Of a DNA stretch of 64,000 nt, positions 28,010 to 37,029 are shown in pieces; positions within the stretch are counted from its first letter, which is position 1; each line of letters starts with the position of its first letter. Location of the stretch: the NCBI RefSeq assembly GCF_025502585.1, contig NZ_CP106679.1, positions 1,469,001-1,533,000 of the forward strand, written 5' to 3'. The notes under the pieces were generated by a model that was given only the letters and a program-made list of their open reading frames with translations, searched no databases and was not told the DNA's origin. Source of the stretch: Reichenbachiella agarivorans. Lineage in GTDB: Bacteria > Bacteroidota > Bacteroidia > Cytophagales > Cyclobacteriaceae. The translations under genes and the position numbers were made by a program.

Positions 28010-28565
28010 TGTATTGAAAATTAAAAGTTCTGTTAGTAAGTAGTTCGTATTTTGTATCCTTGTCAGATAGGACAATATCTTTCTCTTCCATTTCCCATTG
28101 GATTCCGAGGCTTGGGTCATTGTACATCACACCACCTTCATGCTCTGGGGAATAGTAATCATCGATAGCATAAAAAATCTCTGCTGTCTCTGACAATACC
28201 AAAAAACCATGTCCGAAACCCTTGGGTACAAACAATTGATTTTTACTCTGCTCTGTAAGAATTTCTGAATGATGCATTCCAAAAGTAGGGGATCCAACTC
28301 TCAAGTCTACTATGACATCTTGAATAGTACCTTGAGTAACCCCAACCAGCTTGGCTTGGCTTGTGGGATTTTCTTGATAATGTAAACCACGCAAAACTCC
28401 TTTAGTGGATTTGGAACTATTGAATTGGATCGGTGTAAATTTGATACCTGTTTCCTGCTCAAACTTCTTGGCACTAAACCATTCAAAAAAATAGCCTCTA
28501 TTATCTCGAAATAGCTTGGGCTGAACGGAATATGCTCCTATCAGTTTTGTTTCTTTTATTTCCAT
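28002..28565 (-). CDS. rfbC: dTDP-4-dehydrorhamnose 3,5-epimerase
   Basis: Cupin-fold epimerase of 187 residues, the third enzyme of dTDP-L-rhamnose synthesis. Motifs are [17 protein letters not shown] near 19-35, LRGLHYQ near 58-64 (catalytic His) and the [10 protein letters not shown] segment near 87-96, then [15 protein letters not shown] near 112-126. All active-site blocks look intact. It overlaps the UDP-xylose synthase gene and follows rfbA by one base. The other rhamnose enzymes RfbB (4,6-dehydratase) and an intact RfbD are missing from this window, so either they are elsewhere or this enzyme now serves another dTDP-6-deoxysugar. Confidence 0.95.
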   Translation of the reverse strand: MEIKETKLIGAYSVQPKLFRDNRGYFFEWFSAKKFEQETGIKFTPIQFNSSKSTKGVLRGLHYQENPTSQAKLVGVTQGTIQDVIVDLRVGSPTFGMHHSEILTEQSKNQLFVPKGFGHGFLVLSETAEIFYAIDDYYSPEHEGGVMYNDPSLGIQWEMEEKDIVLSDKDTKYELLTNRTFNFQYNG

Positions 28566-28566
28566 T

Positions 28567-29430
28567 CTATCTTTTCAGCAAATTCATCAAATACTCTCCA
28601 TAACCACTTTTGATCAAAGGAATTGCCAGATTCTCTAGCTGATTGGCATCAATAAATCCCATTTTATAAGCAACCTCCTCGATGCATCCAATCTTCAATC
28701 CTTGTCTCTCTTCGATGACTTGTACAAAAGAACCCGCCTGCATGAGGGATGCAAAAGTACCCGTATCTAACCAAGCAGTCCCTCTATCTAGTATCTCTAC
28801 GCTCAGCTGATTCTTTTTCAAATATTCATTGTTGACGGTCGTGATTTCCAACTCACCACGAGGGCTAGGCTTGATCGATTGGCTGATTTCAACTACTTGA
28901 TTGTCATAAAAATAAAGCCCTGGCACTGCGTAATGTGATTTTGGTTTTTCTGGTTTTTCAACAATTGATATCGCCTTCTTATTTTGATCAAACTCAACTA
29001 CGCCATAGCGCTCAGGATCGTTGACATGGTAGGCAAAAACAAGTCCTCCAGTGATGTCACTAGCTGCTTGTAATTTTTTAGATAAACCCGAAGCATAAAA
29101 AATATTGTCTCCCAAGACCAGCGCAACTTTATCATTTCCGATAAAGTCCTTGCCAATAATAAATGCTTGTGCCAAACCTTCGGGTTTCTCTTGAACTGCA
29201 TATTCAAAATTACATCCTAGATTCTTGCCATCTCCCAATAAATCCCGAAACAAAGGAAGATCTCTTGGGGTAGATATGATAAGAATTTCTCTAATCCCAG
29301 CCAACATCAAAGTTGACAATGGATAATAAATCATGGGTTTGTCATAAACAGGTAGTATCTGTTTACTCACTGCGTAAGTCAACGGATGCAATCTGGTTCC
29401 AGATCCTCCGGCTAGTATAATTCCTTTCAT
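28567..29430 (-). CDS. rfbA: Glucose-1-phosphate thymidylyltransferase
   Basis: Makes dTDP-glucose from dTTP and glucose-1-phosphate, the first step to dTDP-rhamnose and other dTDP-sugars. The ATG at 29428-29430 gives [18 protein letters not shown], the signature nucleotide-binding loop; an upstream extension of the frame overlaps the epimerase gene and is not conserved. The length of 287 residues is normal. Other blocks are [20 protein letters not shown] near 22-41, LGDNIFY near 108, [19 protein letters not shown] near 160-178 and [10 protein letters not shown] near 218-227. It sits between the UDP-glucuronate epimerase gene (10 bases) and rfbC (1 base). Confidence 0.97.
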   Translation of the reverse strand: MKGIILAGGSGTRLHPLTYAVSKQILPVYDKPMIYYPLSTLMLAGIREILIISTPRDLPLFRDLLGDGKNLGCNFEYAVQEKPEGLAQAFIIGKDFIGNDKVALVLGDNIFYASGLSKKLQAASDITGGLVFAYHVNDPERYGVVEFDQNKKAISIVEKPEKPKSHYAVPGLYFYDNQVVEISQSIKPSPRGELEITTVNNEYLKKNQLSVEILDRGTAWLDTGTFASLMQAGSFVQVIEERQGLKIGCIEEVAYKMGFIDANQLENLAIPLIKSGYGEYLMNLLKR

Positions 29431-29440
29431 GTATTTTTGG

Positions 29441-30448
29441 TTAGATTTTGTAATATTCTCTGTACCAGTCAATGAATGCATTGATCCCTTTTTCTATTGA
29501 AGTAGATGGTCTATAATCTATTTCATCCACTAAATCTTGCAAATGAGGTTTTGATTCTGAAATATCACCTGGCTGCATTGGCAAATAATTCATAATTGCC
29601 TTTTTATTGAGCCGGTTTTCGATAAGACCTATGTAATATACTAAATCTACAACCTGGTCATTTCCAACGTTAAACACTCTATAAGGAGCAAAACTGGAGG
29701 AAGGGTTCATATTAATACCATCCCAATTGTCATTGTTTCTTGGTATCTTATTGATTAATCTAAAAACACTTTCGCAAACATCATCTACAAAAGTAAATGA
29801 TCGTTTCATTTTACCATGATTATAAACATCCATTGGTTTTTCTTCTAAAATCGCCTTGGTAAATTTAAACAATGCCATGTCTGGACGACCATATGGTCCA
29901 TAAACAGAAAAAAACCTTAGCCCAGTGACTGGTAATCCAAATAATGCAGAATAAGAATGCGCTATTAACTCATTTGACTTTTTGGATGCTGCATATAGTG
30001 ATATCGGGTGATCTGTCGAATCAGTGGTTTTGAATGGAATGGACTTATTCGCTCCATATACTGATGCAGAAGACGCATACATAAAGTGCCTAATTTTATA
30101 CTGCTTGCTAAGCTCTATTAACTTAACAAAACCAGAAATATTAGAAGAAACATAATCATCAGGGCACTCAATAGAGTGTCGAACACCTGCTTGTGCTGCA
30201 AGATTGACTACTACATCAATTTTACAACTTTTGAAAACATCTCCGAGAGCTAATTCATTCAGGTCTACCTTATAAAATGTAAAAGATGACAGATCCTGAA
30301 GTATTTTAATTCTAGCTTTTTTGAGATCTACATCATAATATTCATTGAGATTATCTATTCCGATTACTTTATACCCTTCATCACACAGCTTTTTGCTGAG
30401 GTGAAAACCAATAAAACCAGCAGCACCAGTTACTAATACAGTCTCCAT
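29441..30448 (-). CDS. UDP-glucuronate 4-epimerase-like protein
   Basis: Extended short-chain dehydrogenase of 335 residues, predicted to turn UDP-glucuronate into UDP-galacturonate. [20 protein letters not shown] at the N-terminus is the NAD site, and [17 protein letters not shown] near 30-46 is the phrase that marks the LpsL/Cap1J branch. YASSASVYG near 122-130 provides the catalytic Ser/Thr region and [11 protein letters not shown] near 150-160 the Tyr-x3-Lys pair. The C-terminal part [15 protein letters not shown] and QPGDISES is also as expected. It is the first gene of the minus-strand polysaccharide array, and 116 bases separate it from the divergent ccm operon. Confidence 0.9.
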   Translation of the reverse strand: METVLVTGAAGFIGFHLSKKLCDEGYKVIGIDNLNEYYDVDLKKARIKILQDLSSFTFYKVDLNELALGDVFKSCKIDVVVNLAAQAGVRHSIECPDDYVSSNISGFVKLIELSKQYKIRHFMYASSASVYGANKSIPFKTTDSTDHPISLYAASKKSNELIAHSYSALFGLPVTGLRFFSVYGPYGRPDMALFKFTKAILEEKPMDVYNHGKMKRSFTFVDDVCESVFRLINKIPRNNDNWDGINMNPSSSFAPYRVFNVGNDQVVDLVYYIGLIENRLNKKAIMNYLPMQPGDISESKPHLQDLVDEIDYRPSTSIEKGINAFIDWYREYYKI

Positions 30449-30547
30449 TTATTTCGATTTGACTAAATAAATACAATGCTAAGGGGATTGACCCGCAATC
30501 CAAAGCTTTAACATTATCAAAGTGAAAAGTTATAGTAAAACTTGCTC

Positions 30548-30555
30548 TAAATTTG
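30548..30555 (+). promoter_or_regulatory. Possible -7 promoter element of the ccm operon
   Basis: TAAATTTG matches the Bacteroidota -7 consensus TAnnTTTG and ends nine bases before the ccmB ATG, which would give a very short leader. No good -33 TTTG was found at the expected distance. Confidence 0.35.
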
Positions 30556-30564
30556 CAATCTGTT

Positions 30565-31230
30565 ATGTTCAAAGAGATAAAAGCCTTGCTGTGGAAAGAT
30601 ATGATTCTAGAATGGAGGCACAAATATGCCCTCAACGGCATTCTGCTTTATGTTTTTTCTACCATCTTTATTTGTTACCTATCCTTCGAGGTACTCCATG
30701 CTAGAGTTGATCAGTTCAGCTGGAATGCGCTCTACTGGATCATCATTCTGTTCACCTCCATCAGCACGGTCGCCAAGAGTTTCATACAAGAAAAGGAAGG
30801 TCGGCAACTCTACTACTTCAACCTAGTCCGCCCACAAAGCATCATCCTCTCCAAGATCATCTACAACTCTGGCTTGCTCGTGCTACTTGCTATTATGGCC
30901 TTCGGTGTATTTAGCCTCGTGCTCGGCAATCGTGTCCAAGATCCTGGTTTCTTTGTACTCATCATATTAGCGGGTACGGTTGGGTTCGCTACGACACTCT
31001 CGCTGATGTCTGGGATCGCCTCCAAGGCCGACAACAACGGCATGCTCATGGCCATTCTTTCCTTCCCTGTCATCATACCTATCCTGTTGATGATCATCAA
31101 GCTTTCGCGAAATGCAATAGATGGGATTGCACGCTCCGAAAGTCTCGATGAGTTACTAACTTTGCTCGCAATTGATATAATCGTAGGGACACTGGCCTAT
31201 CTGCTGTTTCCCTACCTATGGAGAAGCTAA
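30565..31230 (+). CDS. ccmB: Heme exporter membrane subunit CcmB
   Basis: Inner-membrane component of the CcmABC(D) complex for cytochrome c maturation, 221 residues with six membrane segments. It begins MFKEIKALLWKDMILEWRHKYAL, the usual cytoplasmic start with the conserved Glu-Trp-Arg; FIQEKEGRQLYY near 80 is a family block. The ATG at 30565 is preferred over an in-frame TTG twelve bases earlier. The ATPase subunit CcmA is not next to it and must be encoded elsewhere if the complex is complete. The stop is one base from ccmC. It opens a five-gene operon ccmB-C-D-E-F whose DNA looks clearly more GC-rich than the polysaccharide block. Confidence 0.92.
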   Translation: MFKEIKALLWKDMILEWRHKYALNGILLYVFSTIFICYLSFEVLHARVDQFSWNALYWIIILFTSISTVAKSFIQEKEGRQLYYFNLVRPQSIILSKIIYNSGLLVLLAIMAFGVFSLVLGNRVQDPGFFVLIILAGTVGFATTLSLMSGIASKADNNGMLMAILSFPVIIPILLMIIKLSRNAIDGIARSESLDELLTLLAIDIIVGTLAYLLFPYLWRS

Positions 31231-31231
31231 T

Positions 31232-31900
31232 ATGTTTTCAATTAAAAAATCTTGGTGGAAAATCTTGGGCGTCCTACTCACAGCCTATGCACTCTTGGGC
31301 GGGCTACTGATGGAGGTTCCCCGTCTCGCCATCCTCAACGAGACCATTCGAAACCTGTACTACCACGTCACCATGTGGTTTGGTATGATCATCCTGCTGA
31401 CAGGGTCGCTGATCTACTCACTCAAATACCTGTCGAGCAAAAATGAGCACTTCGACATCCGGGCCGAAGCGTATGCCAAAGCAGGTTGTCTATTCGGTGT
31501 GCTCGGTATCGTGACTGGCATGGTATGGGCTCGATACACCTGGGGAGAGTTCTGGAGTGGAGACCCAAAGCAAAACGCTTCTGCGATTGCACTGCTGATC
31601 TACTTTGCCTACTTCATCCTCCGCAGTTCTTTCGAGGACGCCCAACAGCGCAGCAGAATCTCTGCGGTCTACAACATCTTCGCGTACTTCGCGATGATCC
31701 CGCTGCTGTTCATCCTACCGCGCCTGACCGACTCCATGCATCCAGGCAACGGTGGCAACCCAGGCTTCAACTATTTTGACCTAGACGGAAAACTAAGAAT
31801 GATATTTTACCCAGCCATCGTCGGCTGGACACTCATGGGCGTATGGTTTGCCTCGATCAAGATTCGTATCCAAGACATTCGCCTCACACAAGACCTTTGA
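31232..31900 (+). CDS. ccmC: Heme-handling protein CcmC
   Basis: Inner-membrane protein of 222 residues and six membrane segments that presents heme to CcmE. The tryptophan-rich periplasmic loop is present as WARYTWGEFWSGDPKQN near 94-110, equivalent to the WWD motif. His residues flank it: one in LYYHVTMWFG near 42-51 and one in DSMHPGNGGNP near 168-178, matching the two axial ligands of the family. It lies one base behind ccmB and seven before ccmD. Confidence 0.93.
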   Translation: MFSIKKSWWKILGVLLTAYALLGGLLMEVPRLAILNETIRNLYYHVTMWFGMIILLTGSLIYSLKYLSSKNEHFDIRAEAYAKAGCLFGVLGIVTGMVWARYTWGEFWSGDPKQNASAIALLIYFAYFILRSSFEDAQQRSRISAVYNIFAYFAMIPLLFILPRLTDSMHPGNGGNPGFNYFDLDGKLRMIFYPAIVGWTLMGVWFASIKIRIQDIRLTQDL

Positions 31901-31907
31901 TGATCAC

Positions 31908-32162
31908 ATGAAAAAATTACTTTTTGTACTCCTCCTCACACTGAGCCTGCAGGCTGCAGCCCAAGATGAAAAATACCAAGTCACCGAAGGCGACTACACC
32001 AATGAGCGTGTTGAAATGGCAGATGCCATGCGACAAAGCGGCAAGATTTACGTAGTAGTTGCGGTAGTAATGACCATCTTTGCAGCCATGGTGATTTACC
32101 TCGTCCGTCTGGACAAAAAGGTAGGAAAACTGGAAAAGGAATTGACAGCAAAGCAGGATTGA
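31908..32162 (+). CDS. ccmD: CcmD-like small membrane protein
   Basis: Protein of 84 residues with an N-terminal signal-like segment (MKKLLFVLLLTLSLQAAAQ) and a second membrane segment IYVVVAVVMTIFAAMVIYLV near 45-65 followed by RLDKKVGKLEKEL. The second part matches CcmD, which holds heme-loaded CcmE against CcmABC, and the Leu-Asp-Lys-Lys stretch after the membrane helix is typical of Bacteroidota members. The N-terminal secretion signal makes it longer than the 50-70 residues of proteobacterial CcmD. The ATG at 31908 is chosen because the longer open frame runs back into ccmC. The gene lies one base before ccmE. Confidence 0.8.
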   Translation: MKKLLFVLLLTLSLQAAAQDEKYQVTEGDYTNERVEMADAMRQSGKIYVVVAVVMTIFAAMVIYLVRLDKKVGKLEKELTAKQD

Positions 32163-32163
32163 T

Positions 32164-32577
32164 ATGAAGAAGTCTCATATTTTTGGAATCGTAGTGATCG
32201 CAGCGGCCATTATGGTGATCATCTCTACCGCTGGAGATGCCAGCATTTATGTAGGGTTTGCAGAAGCCAAAGAAATGGCGCACGAGGGTGACAGCAAAAA
32301 AATACACGTAGTGGGTCAACTCAAAAAAGATGCGCAAGGAGAGATCGTCGGTATCCAAGATTCTCCCAACAAACTGGCCTTCTCTTTTATCCTCGTGGAC
32401 AACAACAACGAAGAGCAACGCGTGTATTTCAATGAACCCATGCCAGCGGACTTTCTACGTTCTGAACAAGTGGTTGTTGTGGGCAACTTCCAAAACGACC
32501 ATTTTCTCGCATCCAAAATATTGATGAAGTGCCCTTCCAAATACCAGGAAGAAACCATCGAAGTGAACGACGTTTAA
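32164..32577 (+). CDS. ccmE: Periplasmic heme chaperone CcmE, CxxxY variant
   Basis: Membrane-anchored chaperone of 137 residues with one N-terminal membrane segment (FGIVVIAAAIMVIIS) and an OB-fold domain (KIHVVGQLKKDAQGEIVGI near 45-63, VVVVGNF near 102). In E. coli CcmE binds heme covalently through His130 within a His-x3-Tyr site. Here that site reads KCPSKY, with Cys123 and Tyr127, so the His is replaced by Cys. This CxxxY form is known from archaea and some bacteria that use a variant System I. The gene lies one base after ccmD and nine before ccmF. The Cys is embedded in an otherwise good family match, so decay is unlikely. Confidence 0.92.
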   Translation: MKKSHIFGIVVIAAAIMVIISTAGDASIYVGFAEAKEMAHEGDSKKIHVVGQLKKDAQGEIVGIQDSPNKLAFSFILVDNNNEEQRVYFNEPMPADFLRSEQVVVVGNFQNDHFLASKILMKCPSKYQEETIEVNDV

Positions 32578-32586
32578 TTTTCCCCT

Positions 32587-35112
32587 ATGCATTATTTCAT
32601 TGGCTCTCTGGGTCACTTTTTGATCATCGCTGCATTCGTCAGTGCTTTGGTGTCTGCCTACGGCTATTTTCGTTCTGTACAATCTACTGAGATTACAGAC
32701 AAAGACTCTTGGATGCGTTTCGCCCGGATAGCTTTTTGGGTACATGGCGGCTCGGCTATTGGGGTCGTCGCGACGCTCTTCACGATCATCAATAGGGGTT
32801 ACTTTGAGTACCACTATGCTTACAGCCACAGTTCGACTGTCCTACCAGTCTACTACCAAATCTCCGCCTTTTGGGAAGGGCAGGAGGGGTCTTTCCTTCT
32901 TTGGATCTTCTGGAATGTCATCCTAGGGTTCGTCCTCATCCGTACCAACAAATTTTGGGAAGCCCCCGTAATGGCCATCTTCGCTATCGTACAGGGATTT
33001 TTGCTATCGATGATCCTCGGTGTGGTTCTTTTCAATCTCAAAATCGGCAGTTCTCCATTCATCCTCCTACGTGACGCGATGGATGCACCGATATTCAAAA
33101 CCAGCCCGGATTTCATCCCCGAAGACGGCTCTGGACTAAACCCGCTACTCCAAAACTACTGGATGGTCATTCATCCACCGACCTTGTTCTTGGGTTTTGC
33201 GACAACCCTGATTCCCTTTGCGTACTGTATCGCTGGGTTATGGTTGGGCAAATTCAAAGAATGGATCAGACCCGCCTTGCCTTGGTCGCTATTCTCAGCA
33301 GTCGTCCTAGGCGTGGGAATCTTGATGGGCGGCTACTGGGCTTACGAAACGCTCAACTTCGGCGGCTACTGGAACTGGGATCCTGTAGAAAATGCAGTCT
33401 ACGTACCTTGGCTCGTTCTCATCGCAGCGATCCACACCATGATCGCCTTCAAGAAAAGTACCACTGCACTCAAATCAGCCATCATCCTTGCGGTATCGGC
33501 TTTCTTGCTGATCGTCTATTCTACATTCTTAACCCGAAGCGGCATCTTGGGTGATTCGTCTGTTCACTCCTTTACAGACTTGGGGCTCTCCGGTCAATTG
33601 CTCATTTATCTTCTGGCCTTTGTCCTTGGAACACTCTTTTTGATCATCAGATCATGGAAAAAACTCGAAAGCGATGAGCAGGAAGTATCTACCTACTCCC
33701 GAGAGTTTTGGATATTCATGGGTGCAACTGTGCTCTGTCTGATGGGCTTTCAGGTAATTATTCCTACGTCCATCCCAGTTTGGAATGCGATCCTCGAACT
33801 CGTCGGTGTTGACTCCAACATGGCCCCACCCGTGGATCAAGTAGGGTATTACACGCAGTATCAGCTTTGGGGTGGCGTATTGATCGCACTACTGTCAGGT
33901 ACGGGGCAGTTTTTTTGGTGGAACAAAATGGACAAAACCAAACTCAAGGATGCACTACTGCTACCTGTTGTGCTTACATTGGCCATCACTGCAGCGGTCA
34001 TCATCCTTTTCAAAGTCCAGAACATCAACTACATCCTCGTACTGACAGCAGGAACTTACTCCATCATCGCCAATGCCAAGATTTTATTGGATCGATGGAA
34101 AACCAATATCAATTTGTCAGGTGGTGCCATCAGTCACATCGGTATCGCCATGATGCTCTTAGGAGTATTGTTCTCCTCAGGCTACTCCAAGATCGTATCT
34201 CTCAATCAAACAGGACTGGTATGGAGCAAAGAATTTCCTGACGAAGTGAATCAAAAGAATTTGCTACTGTTCCAGAACGAAGACCGCCAGATGGGGGAAT
34301 ATTCGCTCAATTACAAAGGCACACGCAAACGTGTCGAAGGATTCCCTGGGTATGTCAACATCCATGACCTAAGGCAAGTAAGCGAAACAGAAGCTGTTGC
34401 ACTTTCGAATCTGAAAACTAAGGGTAATGTGGTCTATAGCCGAGGAGATACCATGACTTTAATTACCCCAGAAACAAGCTATTTCGAAATCGAATACACC
34501 AAAGGTTCAAGTAAATTTAGTCTCTACCCGACTGTACAAATCAACGAAAAGATGAACATGACGGTCTTTTCTCCTGACATCAAACGCAAATTGGGCTTTG
34601 ATCTTTACACACATGTGCGAACCTTCCCAGACCCAGATCAAGAAACTGAATGGAGTGAGGTAGAAGAAATAATTACTCAGCTCAACGAGCCTTTCTTCGT
34701 CAACGACTTTGTGGCCACACTCGAAAAGGTACAGAGGGTAAATGACGTAGAAGGCCTCAAGTTGAATGAAAGTGATGTTGCCATCAAAGCGACCATCAAG
34801 GTCAAAGGAGCTGAACAAGATTTCATGGCAGAGCCCTACTACATCATCCAAAACAACCAGGCGGGTCTCAAGTCAGCCATTGTACACGACCTAGGTGTCA
34901 AATTGACCCTCATGGCTATCGATCCAAAAAACAATGCCTTTAGCATCGGAACGAGTCGAACCCAAAAAGATTGGGTGATATTGGAGGCAGTTGAAAAACC
35001 TTTGATCAATGTATTATGGATAGGTACATTGATCATGGTCATAGGTTTCGTAATCGCCATCTTCAGGAGATATACGGAATTCACCAAAATGAAAAGTAAA
35101 GGGCTCGAATAA
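32587..35112 (+). CDS. ccmF: Heme lyase component CcmF
   Basis: Large inner-membrane protein of 841 residues with about fifteen membrane segments that attaches heme to apocytochrome c. The WWD domain is present as GGYWNWDPVENA near 257-268, with further blocks VYYQISAFWEGQEGSFLLW near 84-102 and MVIHPPTLFLG near 193-203 (His ligand). A periplasmic domain of roughly 250 residues (about 535-800) precedes the last membrane segment near 808-828; it is larger than in E. coli, which is usual for Bacteroidota. It ends the ccm operon; no ccmG or ccmH gene follows. It converges on the serine dehydratase gene, with 31 bases between and no terminator seen. Confidence 0.95.
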   Translation: MHYFIGSLGHFLIIAAFVSALVSAYGYFRSVQSTEITDKDSWMRFARIAFWVHGGSAIGVVATLFTIINRGYFEYHYAYSHSSTVLPVYYQISAFWEGQEGSFLLWIFWNVILGFVLIRTNKFWEAPVMAIFAIVQGFLLSMILGVVLFNLKIGSSPFILLRDAMDAPIFKTSPDFIPEDGSGLNPLLQNYWMVIHPPTLFLGFATTLIPFAYCIAGLWLGKFKEWIRPALPWSLFSAVVLGVGILMGGYWAYETLNFGGYWNWDPVENAVYVPWLVLIAAIHTMIAFKKSTTALKSAIILAVSAFLLIVYSTFLTRSGILGDSSVHSFTDLGLSGQLLIYLLAFVLGTLFLIIRSWKKLESDEQEVSTYSREFWIFMGATVLCLMGFQVIIPTSIPVWNAILELVGVDSNMAPPVDQVGYYTQYQLWGGVLIALLSGTGQFFWWNKMDKTKLKDALLLPVVLTLAITAAVIILFKVQNINYILVLTAGTYSIIANAKILLDRWKTNINLSGGAISHIGIAMMLLGVLFSSGYSKIVSLNQTGLVWSKEFPDEVNQKNLLLFQNEDRQMGEYSLNYKGTRKRVEGFPGYVNIHDLRQVSETEAVALSNLKTKGNVVYSRGDTMTLITPETSYFEIEYTKGSSKFSLYPTVQINEKMNMTVFSPDIKRKLGFDLYTHVRTFPDPDQETEWSEVEEIITQLNEPFFVNDFVATLEKVQRVNDVEGLKLNESDVAIKATIKVKGAEQDFMAEPYYIIQNNQAGLKSAIVHDLGVKLTLMAIDPKNNAFSIGTSRTQKDWVILEAVEKPLINVLWIGTLIMVIGFVIAIFRRYTEFTKMKSKGLE

Positions 35113-35143
35113 AGCTAGAAGCTTATCGTTTACTCAACCTACC

Positions 35144-36058
35144 TTAATTGTCTTCGGTAGATTCGGATTGATCCATGATTTCTATATCCTGAATTAGAAT
35201 TCGCTTGGCTAAGGCCTGTCCTGTTTTAGTAGCGGCTAGCCCACCGAGGGCAGTTTCTTTGTAGCGGGCTTCCATACTTTCGCCTACCTCTCCCATCGCT
35301 TCGGCACATTCGTCTACTGGGATTACACTGCTGACGTGTGAGAGGGCTATTTGTGCTGATGAGTTTGCGATGGCTGCAGCGCTGGCATTTCTCACGACAC
35401 AGGGAATCTCTACCAGCCCTGCTACTGGATCGCACACCAGACCTAGCATACATTGGAGGGTGATAGCTACTGCATTGAATATTTGATCTATGGAGCCACC
35501 TAGACAGTAGACAATACCTGCTGAAGCCATCGCTGCAGCACTACCTGTTTCGGCCTGGCAGCCACCTACTGCACCAGCGAGAGAGGCTTTTTGTTCCAAA
35601 ATCAATGCGACACCTGCACCTAGCAAAAGTGCCTCGTAAATCTTTTGATCCTCTAGCTGATGGATAGATTGGAGAGTAGTGAATACGCCTGGCAAGATGC
35701 CCGAAGCACCAGCTGTCGGTGCGGCTACTACTCTGCCCATGCAAGAGTTAACTTCCTTCGCTCCTAGGGCACTAGCTATCAATTGTTTGAATTCGGGTGA
35801 GAGGACAGTGATGTCTGAGTTGGCAACTTTCTTGGCACCATTGTCTATCATGCCTGAGCGAGACTTCATGTCCTCGGTGAGTCCTGTATGGACGGCATCT
35901 TTCATCACTTGGTAGGCTTGGCTCAGACCAGACCATATATCGGATTCGGAAGCTCCTTTTTGCGTGATCTCATATTCCAATACTGCCTGATACAGTGGGA
36001 TTTGATGAGTTTGGCTATAGGTCTTCCATCCTTCGAAACTATCGAATAGAAAACACAT
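35144..36058 (-). CDS. sdaAA: L-serine ammonia-lyase, iron-sulfur type, alpha subunit
   Basis: Converts L-serine to pyruvate and ammonia with a [4Fe-4S] cluster. The 304 residues match the separate alpha subunit of Gram-positive type enzymes. Cluster ligands are likely the Cys in GGCQAETGSAAAMA near 165 and those in LVCDPVAGLVEIPC near 207-220; the Cys in EVNSCMGRVVAAPTAGASG near 105 is also visible. The C-terminus LGGLAATKTGQ is conserved. The beta subunit, needed in two-chain enzymes, is not adjacent and not in the window. The gene stands alone between ccmF and the beta-barrel gene. Confidence 0.93.
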   Translation of the reverse strand: MCFLFDSFEGWKTYSQTHQIPLYQAVLEYEITQKGASESDIWSGLSQAYQVMKDAVHTGLTEDMKSRSGMIDNGAKKVANSDITVLSPEFKQLIASALGAKEVNSCMGRVVAAPTAGASGILPGVFTTLQSIHQLEDQKIYEALLLGAGVALILEQKASLAGAVGGCQAETGSAAAMASAGIVYCLGGSIDQIFNAVAITLQCMLGLVCDPVAGLVEIPCVVRNASAAAIANSSAQIALSHVSSVIPVDECAEAMGEVGESMEARYKETALGGLAATKTGQALAKRILIQDIEIMDQSESTEDN

Positions 36059-36251
36059 CTTTTTGGGGTTTGTTGTAGTGTAAAGGTAATGAGGATTAAT
36101 TGGATTCCCAGTTTGGGATAAAGTAGTCTGAGCAAGTACATTTAAACGATCTTGAACGTTTGCAAAGCTAAGTCTACCAAAATGGGGTCTATTAGACTAC
36201 CAATTTTAGATGCATTTGCCCTGATATTCAAAATTGAACTCAGATTACATT

Positions 36252-36285
36252 CATTCTAAAGAACTCCCAAGGCTTCTTTAGAATG
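36252..36285. other. Perfect 12-base inverted repeat (stem-loop)
   Basis: CATTCTAAAGAA (36252-36263) pairs with TTCTTTAGAATG (36274-36285) across a 10-base loop. It lies 12 bases after the stop of the beta-barrel gene on the minus strand. There is no T-run on either side, so it is not a standard terminator; it may stabilise the 3' end of the mRNA. Confidence 0.55.
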
Positions 36286-36297
36286 ATTTGTGCATTA

Positions 36298-36951
36298 TTA
36301 AAATTTGATACCCAGTTTCAAATGAAGCATATGCATGCGGATAGAGAGATCAGCAGACAAATCATTGTTTTGATCATTGACTACATTGACCAGGCCATGA
36401 TCATAGAAAACACCTCCATAAAGAAGGGAGTTGATCCCAGCTCCGTACTCGACACCTACTCCACCTGTGAATGAAACGTCAAAGAATCTAAATTTGTCGA
36501 TCAAGACATTATCCTTGTCAAGGGGTTCGCTGTAGAGCAAAATCTCCCCCATGAAACCTAACTGGAAGAATAGCTTCATATCAGGTTGGATCTCATTGGT
36601 GTAGAGTTTGAGAGTTACTGGGATTTGAAGATATTGGATTTTGTATTGTTCTGTTTGGTTGAAGATTGAAGTCCGTATTTCATCAAAATTTGAAGCCTTG
36701 ACAGAGAGTTTTTTAGGAGCAAATATTAACCCCGTCACAAAGGAATAATTAGGAGCAAGAGGAAACTCAAACTCTAGGCCGAATTTGGCTCTAAGAGCAG
36801 TTCCATCCTTAGACACCTGCGTATCATCATTTGGGTCATATTTCACATCCGTAAAGGAAAAACCTGGAGAGACAGTGAGGCCTATTCTAGGTTGAGCATA
36901 ACTCACTAGAGATAAAAAAAGCAGGAGTAATGGTAGGAGGGTCTTTTTCAT
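36298..36951 (-). CDS. Small outer-membrane beta-barrel protein, PorT-family-like
   Basis: Predicted outer-membrane protein of 217 residues. The ATG at 36949-36951 gives a clear signal peptide (MKKTLLPLLLLFLSLVSYAQ); the frame extends 16 codons further upstream without similarity to a leader. The mature part alternates polar and hydrophobic residues in about eight strands (for example RIGLTVSPGFSFTDVKY and YSFVTGLIFAPKKLSVKA) and ends in Phe (LKLGIKF), as outer-membrane barrels do. It resembles the PorT/outer-membrane beta-barrel family common in Bacteroidota, whose members have varied or unknown roles. It is divergent from gldB. Confidence 0.8.
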   Translation of the reverse strand: MKKTLLPLLLLFLSLVSYAQPRIGLTVSPGFSFTDVKYDPNDDTQVSKDGTALRAKFGLEFEFPLAPNYSFVTGLIFAPKKLSVKASNFDEIRTSIFNQTEQYKIQYLQIPVTLKLYTNEIQPDMKLFFQLGFMGEILLYSEPLDKDNVLIDKFRFFDVSFTGGVGVEYGAGINSLLYGGVFYDHGLVNVVNDQNNDLSADLSIRMHMLHLKLGIKF

Positions 36952-37029
36952 GAGTATAAAATAAATACTTTTGTTGTCAGATGGATTCTTGAACTCCATC
37001 GTGTAATTACAAATCTAAAGCTCATCCCA

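Noticed and set aside
32530-32545. CcmE as a non-functional protein because the heme-binding His is missing
   Set aside because: The Cys-x3-Tyr form is a known functional variant and the rest of the protein and operon are intact.
36252-36285. Stem-loop as terminator of the beta-barrel gene
   Set aside because: The stem is perfect but no T-run follows on either strand, so it is listed only as a stem-loop.
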